From Sipunculus nudus (lineage: Eukaryota; Annelida; Sipuncula; Golfingiida; Sipunculidae): DNA of 64,000 bases. This document shows, in pieces, positions 23,750 to 36,255 of the stretch. Location: positions 46,635,327-46,699,326 of the forward strand of contig CM049308.1 in NCBI GenBank assembly GCA_026874595.1, written 5' to 3'. The translations under genes and the position numbers were made by a program. The notes beneath the pieces were generated by a model. It made no database searches. It worked only from the letters and a program-made list of their open reading frames with translations, and had not been told where the DNA came from. Numbering within the stretch: position 1 is the stretch's first letter; each line of letters opens with the position of its first letter.

Positions 23750-24866
23750 GTGCTGGCCCATTGGACTTTTCCGGCAGTTTTGAGGGAGGTCTGGTAAAAT
23801 TTGGGTACTGCAAGCCCCCCTTGGCCGGCAAAAAAATCAGCAGTGTCTTTTTTATGCCATCAGGAAAGAAAATATATCCAAAATTACTATTTACTAACCT
23901 GTCAAAAGCAGCTTTTCATGTCAAAAGTAAAAACAAAATCCGTCATTCTACATCGAAATTACATGACTTCACGTCAGTTTAGTGGCAGGGTTCTCAGAGC
24001 GGATCCTCTCTGCCACCTCTCCCTAGATGTTGATTCTATTCAAAATAGATTTTGAGTACAATTCTGTACAAAGTACAGGTTATTATTGAGACCGAAGTCC
24101 ACTGAAACACTGCTTGCTGTCATGCTATCTGGCATGCAGTTGAAACAATGCTGGTAAATTGATTGTGATACAAAAAATATCCAAGTGTAATATATCGAAA
24201 CCCGCATAAATAGGCTATTATTCAATCTGGGTCATAAGATAAGATTTTGTGGGAAATTACAGTGAGGAATGCTGCTATTGTCAACAGAATCTGTCCATGA
24301 GACATCTGAAACAACTGCAGACAGGCGATGCCATTTGGCTGTTCTATTAACCATTCAGCATGTATTTAAATGGTTGAATTATTTGATCAGATATGGGGAT
24401 TTGAAGCATTAAACAAAACAACGCCTAGTACCCTTCACTGGCCCTGTTTGATAATTTGGTGAAACTTTTGTCTTTCCTTAAAACTGTTTTGACTTGAGTT
24501 GATACAACACAGAAATCTTCCAGTGAGACCGACCTTGTAAGTAATGGCATATGACATTCTTTAGAGATAACCTTCAACGAAATGTGGTGGCTCTTTATTC
24601 TCTGGCTACTCAAGAATAAAAAGGGGAGCGTGGTTTAAGTTGCATTTGCGGCGCACTAAAAAGCACTTCTGAAAGGAAATAAGGGGCACTATGGGGCTAA
24701 AATCAGATGCCATGATTATATATTTCTTAACGAGTCATTTAAAACAATACAATTTGTACGAATACAAGTAATAATTTTTTTAAAATAGAGCCAAAAAATG
24801 AGGATTTTTATTTAAATAAAAAGTTGGGTCCAGTAAAATCTTTGGAGGGCCAGCACGTATCTGTGC
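23750..24866. other. Unassigned segment bounded by a short inverted repeat
   Basis: GTGCTGGCCC at 23750-23759 is matched by its inverse GGGCCAGCAC at 24857-24866. Both lie within or next to C2 head sequence, which could mean a 1.1-kb TIR element split a C2 copy. I found no target duplication and no transposase frame, so the element is only a suggestion. The interior matches no family I recognise elsewhere in the window. Confidence 0.25.
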
Positions 24867-24889
24867 TGCTGGACCCCAATGTCTGGTGG

Positions 24890-25237
24890 CAATTTTTGGC
24901 AAATTGGACCCCTGATAATGATCACTCTTTGTCCGCCTGTACGTCCATCCTTCTGTTTGTCCGTCTTTTCGTTAACAGGGCACAAATCGCAACTGGTGAC
25001 CCTAGTGAACATTTAAGTGAACATCCTTGGAGGTCAATAAAAATCACCTTTGAAACATGAAATTCTGTCACTATGACCTGTATCCTCCAAGCCATGGGGC
25101 ATGTAAACCCCCCCCCCCCGGAAGAATAACTGAAAATTTGATACAAAAACTCCAGTATCTTGATAATAGATACATGGATTTAAGCTCAACTGACTGTTAG
25201 TCAACTGAGCTATAGTGATTGGTCAGCTTCCGTTGTC

Positions 25238-25273
<36 letters not shown>

Positions 25274-25500
25274 CATTAGACTGGCACATTTTGACACCGT
25301 TGAACTTAGAAATCTGTAACTGAATACCCAGGGAGGTCTATAAAAAGTCTCCTTGGAAACCTGAAATTAGATCACTGTGACCTGTATCCTCCGAGCTATG
25401 TGGCTTGTAAGTACCCCCAGAATAATTTAAAATTTGATACAAAACTTCCATTAGGCCAGACTTATTAAAATTTTGTTTCTCAGACTTGTCAACCCTAGAT
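24890..25500 (+). repeat. Two family C2 5' parts in tandem
   Basis: The first (24920-25175) lacks its head hairpin but has the GTCCGCCTGTACGTCC-like run and GTTAACAGGGCACAAATCGC. The second begins TTAAGCTCAACTGACTGTTA at about 25177, has a (GTCT)n run (25238-25268), and ends near 25440. A C-run (25111-25120) lies in the first. Confidence 0.6.
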
Positions 25501-25540
25501 TTTGGCGATTGGGAAAATAAATTTCACAGTGTCCCTGTCT

Positions 25541-28020
25541 TTTTAGCAAACCTGTGAGCTTATGCGATGGTGCGGTGTCTGTACGTAATCCATAGCTATC
25601 TCAAAACAGCAGGAGCTAGCATCACCAAATTTTTTGCAAATAATCAGTCATCAAAAAAATATATCGGATTTTGTTTATTTTTTTTTCTAACTGCATTTTC
25701 TTAGATCTTATAGGGAAAAAGCTAAAAAAACTTTAAAAATCTTCTTCTACGAAACTGTCCAGCCAAATTGTCCAATATTTCACAGAAATGATCCCTAGAA
25801 CAATCTTTCTCAAGTTTGTTCGAATGGTTCCAGTTCGGGAAATTTTTGGCCAAGTTACAGGAGGTTGAAATTTGTTAACTGTGCAAAAAAGCATATTAAA
25901 ATTTAAATCTCAAAATTAGCTGGAGCTATCATCACCAAATATTATGCCAATGTTGGTCACATAGGTTATATCTGAAATTGAGGTATTGGTGGCGCCACCT
26001 GCATCGGCCTTTTTTGTAAGGAGTCATCAGTGCCTGTATCACACTGAGGGCTACAAAAAACTTCTTCTCTGAAACCATATGGCCAAAATGTTTAATATCG
26101 CACAGAAATAATCCTAGGGTAGTGCTTTCTGAAGTTTGTTCAAATGGTCTCTTTTCAGTGACTTTTGGCTAAGTTATGGGAAGCTGAATTTAGTCATATT
26201 CCATAACAGCCCATTTTACCTCAGTGGCTACAAAAATCTTCTTCTCAAAAACCACTGGGCCAAATTCTTAAATCTCACACATTAATTATCCTCAGATGTT
26301 GATAATTCAAGTTTGTTCAAATGGTTTTGGTTCAGTGCTTTTTGGCTGAGTTACAGGAAGCTGAACTTAGCCAGTTTGCTGTACCTTCCTATATGAGTTA
26401 TAAACCTGTAAAACGTTTTTAGACTGATGCCACTGAAGCCAGTTTGTTAAATATTTTACAAGAATAATCCCTACAAGAATTCTTATAATAATTGTCATTA
26501 ATAGTTCCACATGAATGATTTTTGGCTGAATTATAAAGATTGAATTGAGTCATTTTACCATATATGTTAGCTGTGTGATGCTGTTACATCTAGCCTGGCA
26601 CCAGTTTATCAGCATCTATTACATCATGCCACTAGACATCTAGATTTCAGGTTATCTTTGCTTAATATTGACAAGAATGTTTTTTAAAAACTTTTAAAAA
26701 ATGTGGATTTATGATTTTAGATATTCCTCATGCCAGGCAATGTTTACAATCACAGCTATACGTAAACCCATACTATTTCAAAAGCGACTGGAGCTAGCAT
26801 CATGAAATTTAATGCAAAAAATTAGCCATCTGAAAAAGTCTGCATTTTCTCAGATTTTATAGAGAAAAAACCTTTTAAAATCTTCTCCTCCGAAACGGTC
26901 AAGCCAGTTTGTTCAATATTTCACAGAAATAATCTTTGATACCATCTCTCTCAAGTTTGTTCAAATGGTTTAAGTTCAGTGAATTTTGGCCGAATTACAG
27001 GAAGTTGAACTAAGTTATCTGTCCAAAAAAGCATACTAAAATGACAATCTCAGAAACGGCCAGAGCTATCATCACCAAATTTAATGCCAGTGTTGGTCAC
27101 ATGAGTCATATATGAAATTCAGGTTTTGGGGGCACCACCTGCATTGACCTTTTTTTGTACAGGGGTCATTGGTCATCTGTACATTAACCCATCATTTCTC
27201 AGGAATAGCAGGAGCTACCATCCCCAGATTTTATGCAATTATCTGTCACATATCAAATGTTGTGGGATTCAGCTTATTTTTTGCTATCTGCTTTTACTTA
27301 GATTTTATAAGGGAAAAGCTGAAAAACCTTTAAAAGTCTTCTTGTAAATGGACCAGCCAAATTGTTCAATATTTTACAGAAATGATCAGAGGCAGTGGTT
27401 TGCATTTGATGAATTTTAGTGGAGTTAAACGAATTTGAACAGTCATTTGGCCAAGTAAGCATACTGACATAGTTATCTCAGAAATGACAGAAGCTAGCAT
27501 TACCAAGTATTGTGCAAATGTTGGTCACATGACTCATATTTTAAGTTGCAGATTTTGTGGTGCCATCTACATTGACCTGTTTTTATGGGCAAAAGAACTC
27601 ATAATTTTAGTCTCTTTCAGCTTAAAATGTTTATGATGAAACTGTTAAGATGAATCATTCAATTTTTCAAAAGAATTATCCTAGGACATGGTTCTTTCAA
27701 TCATATCAGAAAAGCTTAAGTTGGTCTTATGGCCATTATTATGTCTAACTCAAACTGAGGACTGCAAAACTGTTCTTCTAAAAAATTATTGTTTCAGTTA
27801 TAACTTCTGTAACATTGCACAAAAATTATTCTTAGGTGGCCTTTGTTCAAGTTTACTTGATTGATTTTTGGCAGAATTATTGGACCTTTAACAATGAAAG
27901 GACTGCATCTTTTATTATTCTAGATATTTTGATAAAAAGTTTATGAATATTTCAGCTTGAAAAAAAGCATTTTAGCCAAAGTCTTTCAGTATGTGTTAAC
28001 AGATTTGCCAACAGGCCAAG
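25541..28020 (+). repeat. Family F element, long array
   Basis: It starts TTTTAGCAAACCTGTGAGCT. About 150-base modules follow, with TTCTCCGAAACGGTC-like text, CAATATTTCACAGAAATGAT and GAGTTACAGGAAGTTGAA. GGTGGCGCCACC occurs at 25988-25999. A second F-type start-like text (CGTAAACCCATACTATTTC) near 26760 suggests two fused copies. The segment 27640-27850 is the uninterrupted counterpart of the targets of the G and A elements at 59007 and 60611. Confidence 0.65.
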
Positions 28021-28765
28021 ATTGTGTCTGTATATTTAAATAGGTTAAGAAACTGCCAACTGTTTCAAATTTGCCAGTAGATCAGGATTTCATTCTGTGC
28101 AGCCAGATATAGGTCAAGAGTTCAATTAGTGCAGCCAAACACAAGGCATGTGATCACCTCATGGATGGCATGTGATCACCTCATGGGTGACATGTGAACA
28201 CCTGATGAGCACCATGTGATCACCTCATGGGTGTCACGCCCCTCAGGGCTGCATGTGGAGCCAATCTATTTATAGCTTTGGCAGACTGCCAACTGTATCA
28301 GATTAGGCAAAAGGTCAGAAGTTCACCCAGTCTAACCAGTTGCAGGTCATGAGTTCACTCAGTGCAGTAGCATGAGCCAGCAAATTTGTCACAGTTCACT
28401 CGGGGCAACTGCCTTTCTCACCTAAGCCTGGTCAGCCCTATGCATCAGATTCAAGGTAAGTTTGATGTATTGGCCTGATATTTGGACCTGTCTATGTGTC
28501 TTTGATGGCTTTCTCATTCACAAGACAGGTGTCACCACCTACAATGACATTTGCACAGTGTGTGACTTTTGTGCCTGCTTATTTCTATAGAGGACTTTGA
28601 TATATCATCCTGAAAATTTTGCATATTTATACCTATCAAATAGCTTTGTCATATACAAGACTGGTGGTGCCACCTACAATAATTTTTGCACAGTGTGTGT
28701 ACCTGCTTATTTCTCAGGAGGGGTTTGATATATATATACAAGACTGATGGTGCCAGCTACAATCA
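28021..28765 (+). repeat. Family H satellite and B/H units
   Basis: It has the same order as 7736-8496: GTGATCACCTCATGG repeats (28150-28235), CTTTGGCAGACTGCCAAC, then ACAGGTGTCACCACCTACAA units. It ends at the C2 head at 28766. Confidence 0.65.
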
Positions 28766-30640
28766 TTTTCAGCTCAGCTGACTGTAAGTCAACTGAGATA
28801 TAGGAATGGCGCTTTGTCTGTCGTCCGTCCAGACGTCTGGGCGTCTGGCTGTTCGTTAGCAGGGCACAAATCGTAACGGCTGGTCCTAGAAACTTCTGAG
28901 TGAACATCCAGGGAGGTCAATAAAAAATCTCCTTGGAAACCTGAAATTAGGTCACTGCGACCTATATCCATCAAGCTATGGGGCTTGAAAGTACCCCCCA
29001 GAATAGTAAAAAATTTGATACAAAACCTCCAATTTCTTGATAATTGTATCCGCCAAAACGAAGTTTTGCGGATACTATGTTTTTGACCGGGTTCCTTCGC
29101 CGGCGCGTTCATTTCCGGAGAACTCCTGTGAGACTACTGGACAGATTTTTCCGAAACTTACACAAATTATCGGGTCGCATGTGAACTGGTGCCTAACCAA
29201 GTGGCTTTGACCTCTGACCTTTCCTCTCTGCCCAGCATCCTTTTGTGCGTCTGTTTCCACACATAAACCCACATATCTCGGGAACCGTTTGACCGATCAG
29301 GAAAAAAATTTTACACAAATGTAGCCCTTGGATAGCTTCATAACATACACAAAAAAGGTGGTGCCACCTGCAACCATGTTTGCACAGTGTCCATCTGTTT
29401 GTCTGCCTTGAGTTTAAATCACTCATATCTCTGCAGTGGTTTGACCAAATTACCTGAAATTCGGCATGCGTATACATCCCACAAAGCTTTCTTGATTTTA
29501 TGACAGGTAGCGTCACCTACATTCATGTTCACGCTGTAGACATCCATGCTTATATCTCCTGACTCGTTCGACCAATCAGGGAAAAAATTTTACACAAATG
29601 TAGCCCTTGGATAGCTTTATAACATACACAAAAATGGTGGCGCCACCTGCAGCCATTTTTGCACTGCGTCCATCTGTTCGTCTGCCTTGGGTTAAAATCA
29701 CTCATATCTCTGCAGTGGTTTAACCAAATTACCTAAAATTCGGCATGCGTATACATCCCGCATAGCTTTCTTGATGTTATGACAGGTGGCGCCACCTACG
29801 TTCATGTTCACGCTGCAGACATTAATGCTTATATCTCTGAAACTGTTTGACCAATCAGGAAAAAAAATTAACACAAATGTAGCCCTTGGATAGCTTTATA
29901 ATGTACATAAAAATGATGGCACCACCTGCAGCAATTTTTGCACAGCGTCCATCTCTTTGTCTGCCTTGGGTTAAAATCACTCATATCTCTGCAGTGGTTT
30001 GACTTTTCCACCTGAAATTTTGCATGTGTATACATCTTGGATAGTTTGTCGTTCAGATAACAGGTGGTGCCACCTACAATCATGTTTACGTTGCACAGAT
30101 CCATTCTAATATGTAACACATGTAACTCTATTTCCCCTTGCCACTCAATCCATGCCTCACTTCACCCGTCCTCCTCTGATTTTAGCGGATACAAGTAGTC
30201 CTTTGTCGACTACCTGTATTCTAGTTAATGCATGGTTTGTCATGAATCTTGCCTTGAATATTGACCATGACTAGTTTTGTCAGTTCCTGAAATGTGGTGG
30301 TGCCACCTATAATTTTTCCTATTTTAACAAAAAATTTTCTATTTATTTACTATAAAATGACAACAATCATGTCAGTATCTCAGCTGTGATTACATCTGGT
30401 GTCCTCAAACCTGATGTGTTTATTGATCACAAGTGGATGCCCTATACTGATCACCCTGTCTGTCTGTTTTTATGTCTGTCTGTCTGTCAATCTGTCCATC
30501 CACACAAATTTGTTTCCAGACGGATAACTCCAGGTTGGATTGGCACATGGATTTAAAACTTGACTTACACATGGCCCACCACTAAAGCAAGAACCTATAT
30601 GATTTGGGAGACAAAGATGCAGTTGATTATATTAATCCAG
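28766..30640 (+). mobile_element. Family C2 element, split by a family B insertion
   Basis: The head (CAGCTCAGCTGACTGTAAGT) and GTCCGTCC-type run at 28766-28840 are followed by the standard C2 body to 29044. The body resumes at 30226 (TAATGCATGGTTTGTCATG) and runs to a (GTCT)n region near 30465-30490. The copy at 33156-33830 shows the same text without interruption. Confidence 0.7.
29045..30225 (+). mobile_element. Family B element, complete, Helentron-like
   Basis: The 5' hairpin is GTATCCG/CGGATAC (29046-29075), extended by AAAAC-GAA-GTTTT with one bulge. The middle has tandem units with GGTGGCGCCACC (29636-29647, 29785-29796). The 3' end has the inverted stem AGCGGATAC (30184-30192), a second hairpin GTAGTC/GACTAC (30195-30213) and ATTCTAG|T. 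Comparison with 33411-33425 gives the empty site TTGATAAT|TAATGCATGG, so insertion was between T and T without target duplication. No protein is encoded. Confidence 0.8.
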
Positions 30641-31136
30641 ATTCCTACTGTGTCTAGTGTGTACATTGATGTGAAATTAGTCCAAAATGAATATATTACA
30701 TTAATTTTTTTTAATATAAATAAAAGCCATAAAAACAGATACTTATGATCATTTTTTAAATGTGTGAATTTGGAATATTCTGGATTCTCAACATCATTGT
30801 TTGGTGAAAACTGAATAATACCAGACATGGTGCGAATACAATGCAATTGTATTTAAATATGAATATGAATATGTACTCCATTATAAAATTTTTTGCATAA
30901 AGAATGGGAATTCAGGTAAAAATGAAAGTATATGAATACCAGTGCAAATACTTTCAAAATGTATTCATTAATGCATTCATGAATATATTCTTTAATATTA
31001 TTTTAATAATCATTTGAGTTATATTTCATTTTAAAAAATCATACGATTCTCTTATTATTATTTATAAAAAAAAATATTATTTGGGACAATATTTGTAATT
31101 ATTTTTAATAAATAGTTAAACTCTTATATTATATGT
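30641..31136. other. AT-rich unassigned segment
   Basis: I see no gene and no match to the repeat families, only homopolymer and AT-rich stretches. Confidence 0.4.
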
Positions 31137-31391
31137 TCTGCTTTTAAGTTAAATTGCTAAGTCAAAATCTGTTAGACAATAGTACTCCATTTGTTAATAA
31201 AATAAATGAAATCAATCCTCTTCCCTGCCTCCAAAGGTACTACCAAAATCACACATAAGCTAAACAACAACAACTCATAATACAGCTTATATTTATTACC
31301 ACACATAACCAGCATGTGCCTCATTTAAAATTCATATTTTTTGATCATATATAACAGCTGAGCACCGTGACCCATAGGTCCTTTGTTTTCG
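31137..31391 (+). repeat. Family C short-form 3' fragment
   Basis: It matches 17397-17642 and 15383-15655 and ends with CAGCTGAGCACCGTGACCCA and TAGGTCCTTTGTTTT. The head is missing. Confidence 0.7.
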
Positions 31392-32228
31392 TTTCCGTGC
31401 GATAACTTGCCTCAATTTTATCCGATTTCATTTAAATTTGGATCAGTGATTGCTCTCATGTATACCTAAGTTGGGATTGGTTTTTGAGTGTCTATCTGAA
31501 GGATATTTCTCTCAAACGCAAAAATAAAATGCTAAAATTTTGGTCAAATTTCTAAGTGTATTTTAGTTTTTATGTTCGCCTGCAGATGTCTCCACATGTC
31601 ATGGTGGATTTTGGTCCTATTTTTCAATGTGTTTTAGTTTTTATGTTCCCCTGCAGATGTCACCACATGTCATTGTGAATCTGTTTTAAGTTTTTATGAT
31701 GTCCTCAAGATTTTCTCCACATGCCATAATTTTGGTTGGTTATCAAGCATGAAAGACAAAAAGAGCCCAAAGCGGGGGACATTAAATCCACATATTTGGT
31801 TGTTTATATTGTGTTTCTGAGGGTTTTTTTCAATGATTGATAACAGATAGATAAGATCCTATCTTAAAGATTATTTCAGTGATATTTTAAAAAAAGGGTC
31901 TTTGCTTTTTTTCTGACTAGGTGACCCTGATGAACCTTGACTTTGCTTAAATGTGCATTTGTGTTTTGAATTGCATATTGCATGGCTATTATCATTTGCC
32001 TGAACTTTCCTTTATTTCTTGTAAGATTTCAGTGATATTTTAAATAAAAAGGACACTGCTTATTTTCTTACTGGGTGACCCTGATGAACCTTGACATTGC
32101 TTAAATGTGCGATTTTGTTTTGAATTGCATATTGCATGGCTATTTTCATTTGCCTGAACTTTCCTTTATTTCTTGTATGCTTTGTATTTCCACTGGCCAA
32201 TTAACATACTTCAAAATTAACAGTTAAT
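31392..32228. repeat. Unassigned segment with a 153-base tandem duplication
   Basis: The text TTTCAGTGATATTTT through CCTGAACTTTCCTTTATTTC occurs at 31874 and again at 32027. Upstream, CCTGCAGATGTC-CCACATGTC is repeated at about 31580 and 31650. The words GCGGGGGACATTAAATCC near 31775 resemble the terminus of the hairpin-headed family at 56985. I see no coding evidence. Confidence 0.6.
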
Positions 32229-33155
32229 TGTATCCGCCAAAACAAAGTTTTGCTGATACTATGTTTTCGTCCGGGTTCCGCTGCCGTGCATTCGTTTCCA
32301 GAATAAAACTCTGAGACCACTAGGCAGATTTTTCCAAAGCTTTACACGATTATCAGGTCACATGTGAACTGGTGCCAAAATATAAGTTGACCTCTGACCT
32401 TACCTCTATTCAGTGCGTCCATCTCTGCGTGTTTTGACACATTAACCCACATACCCAACTCATTTGACCAATCAGGAAAATTATTTTTACACAAATGAAG
32501 CCCTCTGATAGCTTTATAACATACATAAAAAATGGTGGTGCCACCTGCAACCATTTTTGCACAGCCTCCATCTGTTCATCTGCCTTGGGATAAAATCACT
32601 CATATCTCTGCAGTGAATGGACTTATCCAACTGCACCACCTACATTCACGTTCAGGCTGCAAACATCCAGGCTTATATCTCAGGACCGGTTTGATGTATC
32701 CTAATATTTGACATGTTTATAGATCTCACATAGCTCTTTATCATACACAAAACTGGTGGCACCACCTGCAACCATTTTTGCACAGCGTCTGTCTTTTTGT
32801 CTGCTGTGGGATAAAATCACTCATATCTCTGCAGTGGTTTGACTTTTCTGCCTAAAATTTTACAATTGTATACAACATGGATAACTTTATGGATTTTATG
32901 GCAGGTGGAGCCACCTACATACACATTTTGGCTGCAGACGCCCATGCTTTTATGCAACAGTCCTCTCTCTATTTCCCCTCACCACCCAATCCATGTCTCA
33001 CTTCACCCTTCCCACTGTGGTTTCACGTCATCCATGCTTATATGCAAAACATCCTGTCTATTTCCCCAAGCCACTCAATCCATGCCTCACTTCACCTGTC
33101 CCTATCTGATTTTGGCGGATACACGTAGTCGCTTGTCGACTATCCATATTATAGT
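32229..33155 (+). mobile_element. Family B element, short complete form
   Basis: It starts TGTATCCGCCAAAACAAAGT with a hairpin partner GATAC and holds about two and a half units. It ends TTGGCGGATACACGTAGTCG with the hairpin AGTC-GCTTGTC-GACT and ATTATAG|T. The T-run at its right border leads directly into a C2 head. Confidence 0.75.
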
Positions 33156-34149
33156 TTTTTTAGCTCAGCTGACTGTAAGTCAACTGAGGTATAGGAATGG
33201 GGCATTGTCCGTCATCAGGCCGTCTGTTTGCAGGGCACAAATCGTAACTGCTGGACCTAGAAACTTCTAAGTGAATATCCAGGTAGGTCAGTAAAAAATC
33301 TCCTTGGAAACCTGAAATTTGGTCACTGCGACCTATATCCTCTGACCTATGGGGCTTGAAATTATCTCCCTAGAATAATCAAAAATATAATACAAAACCT
33401 CCAATATCTTGATAATTAATGCATGGATTGTCATGAATTTTGCCTTGAATATTGTCCATGACTAGTTTAGTCAGTTCCCAAAAAGTGGTCCGCCTCCTTT
33501 ATTTTTTGTTATTTTAACGAATATATTTTTATTTTTTTTACTATAAAATGACAAAATCATGTCAGTTCTCAGCTGTAATTACATCTAGTGTCCCAAAATC
33601 TGGTGTGTTTATTGATCACAAGTGGATGCCATATAGTTATCACCCTGTCTGTCTGTTTGTTTGTCTGTCTGTCTGTCCATCCGTCCATCCTCACAAATTT
33701 GTTTCCAGATGATAACTCCAGGTTGTATTGACACATGGATTTCAAACTGACTAACATATGGCCCACCACTAAAGCAAGAATCTATGATTTTTGAGTCCAG
33801 AGGTCAAGGTCACAGGACTCACTTTTTAGCTCAGCTGACTTTCAGTCATGCTGGGCTAAAGCGATGGGTCTTTGTCCGTCGTCCTTCCGTCTGCCGTCCG
33901 GCCGGCCGGCCGTCCGTTAGCAGGGCACAAATCGTAACCGTAGGGGCTAGGGCCATGAACCCTATGCAGTCTTAGAGGTTATGAAAAGATCTCCTTGCAA
34001 ACCTGAAATTAGGTCACTGCGACCTATATTCTCGAAGTTATGGGGTGTGTTTGCACCCCCCAGAAATAATTCTTTTAGCCAAAATTTTCATCCCGAACCT
34101 TCTATCTTTAAAATACAGCTCACCTTCCAACAGGGGAAGAACCATAATT

Positions 34150-34184
34150 ATTTTGAGGTCACAAGGTCAAAGGTCAAGGTCACA
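34150..34184 (+). promoter_or_regulatory. Nuclear-receptor-like cassette
   Basis: AGGTCA half-sites occur in series: one in AGGTCACA, then AGGTCA-A-AGGTCA (DR1 spacing), then TCAAGGTCA. In established literature DR1 suits RXR/HNF4-type receptors, and TCAAGGTCA suits ERR and NR5A/FTZ-F1 monomers. Only the sequence match is seen here; binding is unknown. Confidence 0.35.
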
Positions 34185-35370
34185 GAACCAACTTCTTTGA
34201 AAAGCCTGTGGATGCATTTTAAGCCAAACCTTTCATCCCAATTCTTTGATCTTTCACAAATAGCTCACCTTCTAAGTGGGAGAAGAATCCTATAGATGTT
34301 GAGGTCACAAGGTCAAAGGTCAGGGTCACAGGATCCACTTCTTTGAAAAGGTTGTGGACACATTTCAAGCTAGACCTTTCATTCCAAACCTTTCAGCACT
34401 GATATCGCTTCGCTGCCAACAGGGGAAAAGACCTGTTGATTTTGAGGTCAAAGGTCAAGTTCACAGCACCCTCTTCTTGCGTGGAGTCATTTTCAGGCAA
34501 ACTTTTCAATCTATACTTTCCATCTGTCATATATGGCTTACCTACCAATAGGGGAAGAAGCCTATTGATGTTGAGTTTAAAAGGTCAAAGGTCAAGGTCA
34601 CAATATTTTTCTAAATGCTTGTGAACATATTTCAAGTGAAACTGTTCAACCCAAACCTTCAGTCTTTCACCTATGCTACATCTATGCATCACTCAGTGTG
34701 ATTCAAACTTCAAATTTATGGGTCTTTTTGCATTAAGAAATAACTAATTTATTTTGAGGTCAGCTCGTCAGGAGGTTAAAGGTTGCAGGTCTAAGTTATT
34801 CACTCATTGGTTGCCAAGTAATTACACCCGGCCAGATGTAATTGGTTAGTAGTTACCCATCATTTAGAAAGAATCCAGTTGATATGTGGGCAAAAGGCCA
34901 AGGTCATAGGTCAGGTCAACTTATTTTGTAGACCATCTCTATTTTTCTTGTATATACAAGCTTGCACTCCAGCTGGTACATCTCACCGTGTGGCTGTAAT
35001 TGTGAGTGACACTGGTGACATATGACTCCCTTTTGTATCAGGCTATTAAGTGATAAGGCTGAGTGATAAGTACCTCGTCATGCATAACAAAACACTGTTG
35101 TTGGAATACTTCAGCCAGGAATTAACACTATGAGAGTATAGTATTAAGGTTTAGCTTCTGATTTATAAGATGATGGGAACATTTTGCAGTTTATTTTATG
35201 GAATCATAGCAATAAACTTAGTTTCCTAGATATCTGAATATTTTTATATAAATCACCACATATAAAAGCAAGTGTTTGTTCTCATAATATGTGGATGTGT
35301 ACTTGATTTAGGATGGCTTTATTTTATTACAAGACTCTTAGTCATGCTTTCTGCATTTCTTTTCTTTCAG

Positions 35371-35413
35371 GTTTTGCAGTTTACCAACCCTGCTGACCCC
35401 ATTGAAAAGCAGA
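35371..35413 (+). CDS. Weak candidate exon with strong acceptor
   Basis: A classic pyrimidine tract, TTTCTTTTCTTTCAG, ends at 35370. The following frame reads VLQFTNPADPIEKQSDN and stays open to a stop at 35460. A possible donor GTGATA at 35414 is poor, and the phase does not fit the 16112/40807/56621 series. It may be an alternative or terminal exon, or chance. Confidence 0.2.
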
Positions 35414-36255
35414 GTGATAATAAAAAATATTGGACCTACACTTTTACATATGCATATCTATAAATCTGATATGAGCGCCTGAACATGCCTTTTGAATTGT
35501 TTTGGACATTCATTACTGTAACATCATTTGGAGAATTTGCCCCAAGTTCGGTCTCTTATTGGAGGATGTGTGATATCAAATGTCAGACTTGTCAGACATC
35601 CATTATGTCTGCCAGTTAGCCACCTTAGAAATCCTTTTTTCAGTGCAGTTTCAGTAATTTTCCTTCAATTTTTGGTCCGATTTGGAGAATGGTGGTTGTC
35701 TGATTTCAGACCTGTCAGAAGTCCAAAATGGCCACCAGGCAACCTCCTAAATTCCTTTTGATCATATTATCTCAAGAACTGTTAAAGTGAAGGCAGTTGG
35801 ACGTATATTAATGTAATCTTGCAAAGGATTGGGTCAAATATTTCTTAATAAATATTATCATCATATATGAAAGTGCAGTACAGTTGGCTTCTATTGAATA
35901 AAAATTCATACAGAAGCTACTGTTTCTCAATAATTCTTGCATGGATTTCCTTGATTTTTTTTTCTAATATTTTGATCTTATATTTGCCCTTTGTGGTGTT
36001 CCTTTTGAGACTGACAGGTATCAAGTAAGCTTTGGGAATAGTTCTGGATACTTTAACAATCATACATTTACCTCAGACCATGAATTCACTGTGTTTTAAC
36101 CAGACATAGGTGATATATATTTATGTTGTCGTAGAAAATTTCAGCAAATTGGCAAATTGGTTCTTCAAAATTTGACTGGAAGTTGTGAATCTCAGCCCAT
36201 GATGTCGCAGGTCATGTTTGGCAGCTGAGCGTCATGACCCATGGGTCACTTGTTT

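Larger units (their letters stand above)
33156..36255 (+). repeat. Family C2 elements, nested, with nuclear-receptor-type repeats
   Basis: A first head (TTAGCTCAGCTGACTGTAAG) lies at about 33160 and a second (TTAGCTCAGCTGACTTTCAG) at 33826. The interior at 34070-34680 holds units with AGGTCAAAGGTCAAGGTCA (34156-34184 region). A tail GCAGCTGAGCGTCATGACCC, then ATGGGTCACTTGTT, ends at 36255. Segments near 34900-35860 match no family and contain a candidate exon (35371). Confidence 0.55.

Noticed and set aside
24513-24536. Possible 24-base microexon (AAATCTTCC...GACCTT|GTAAGT)
   Set aside because: The donor is good, but the acceptor has little pyrimidine tract and such a short exon cannot be supported by reading frame alone.
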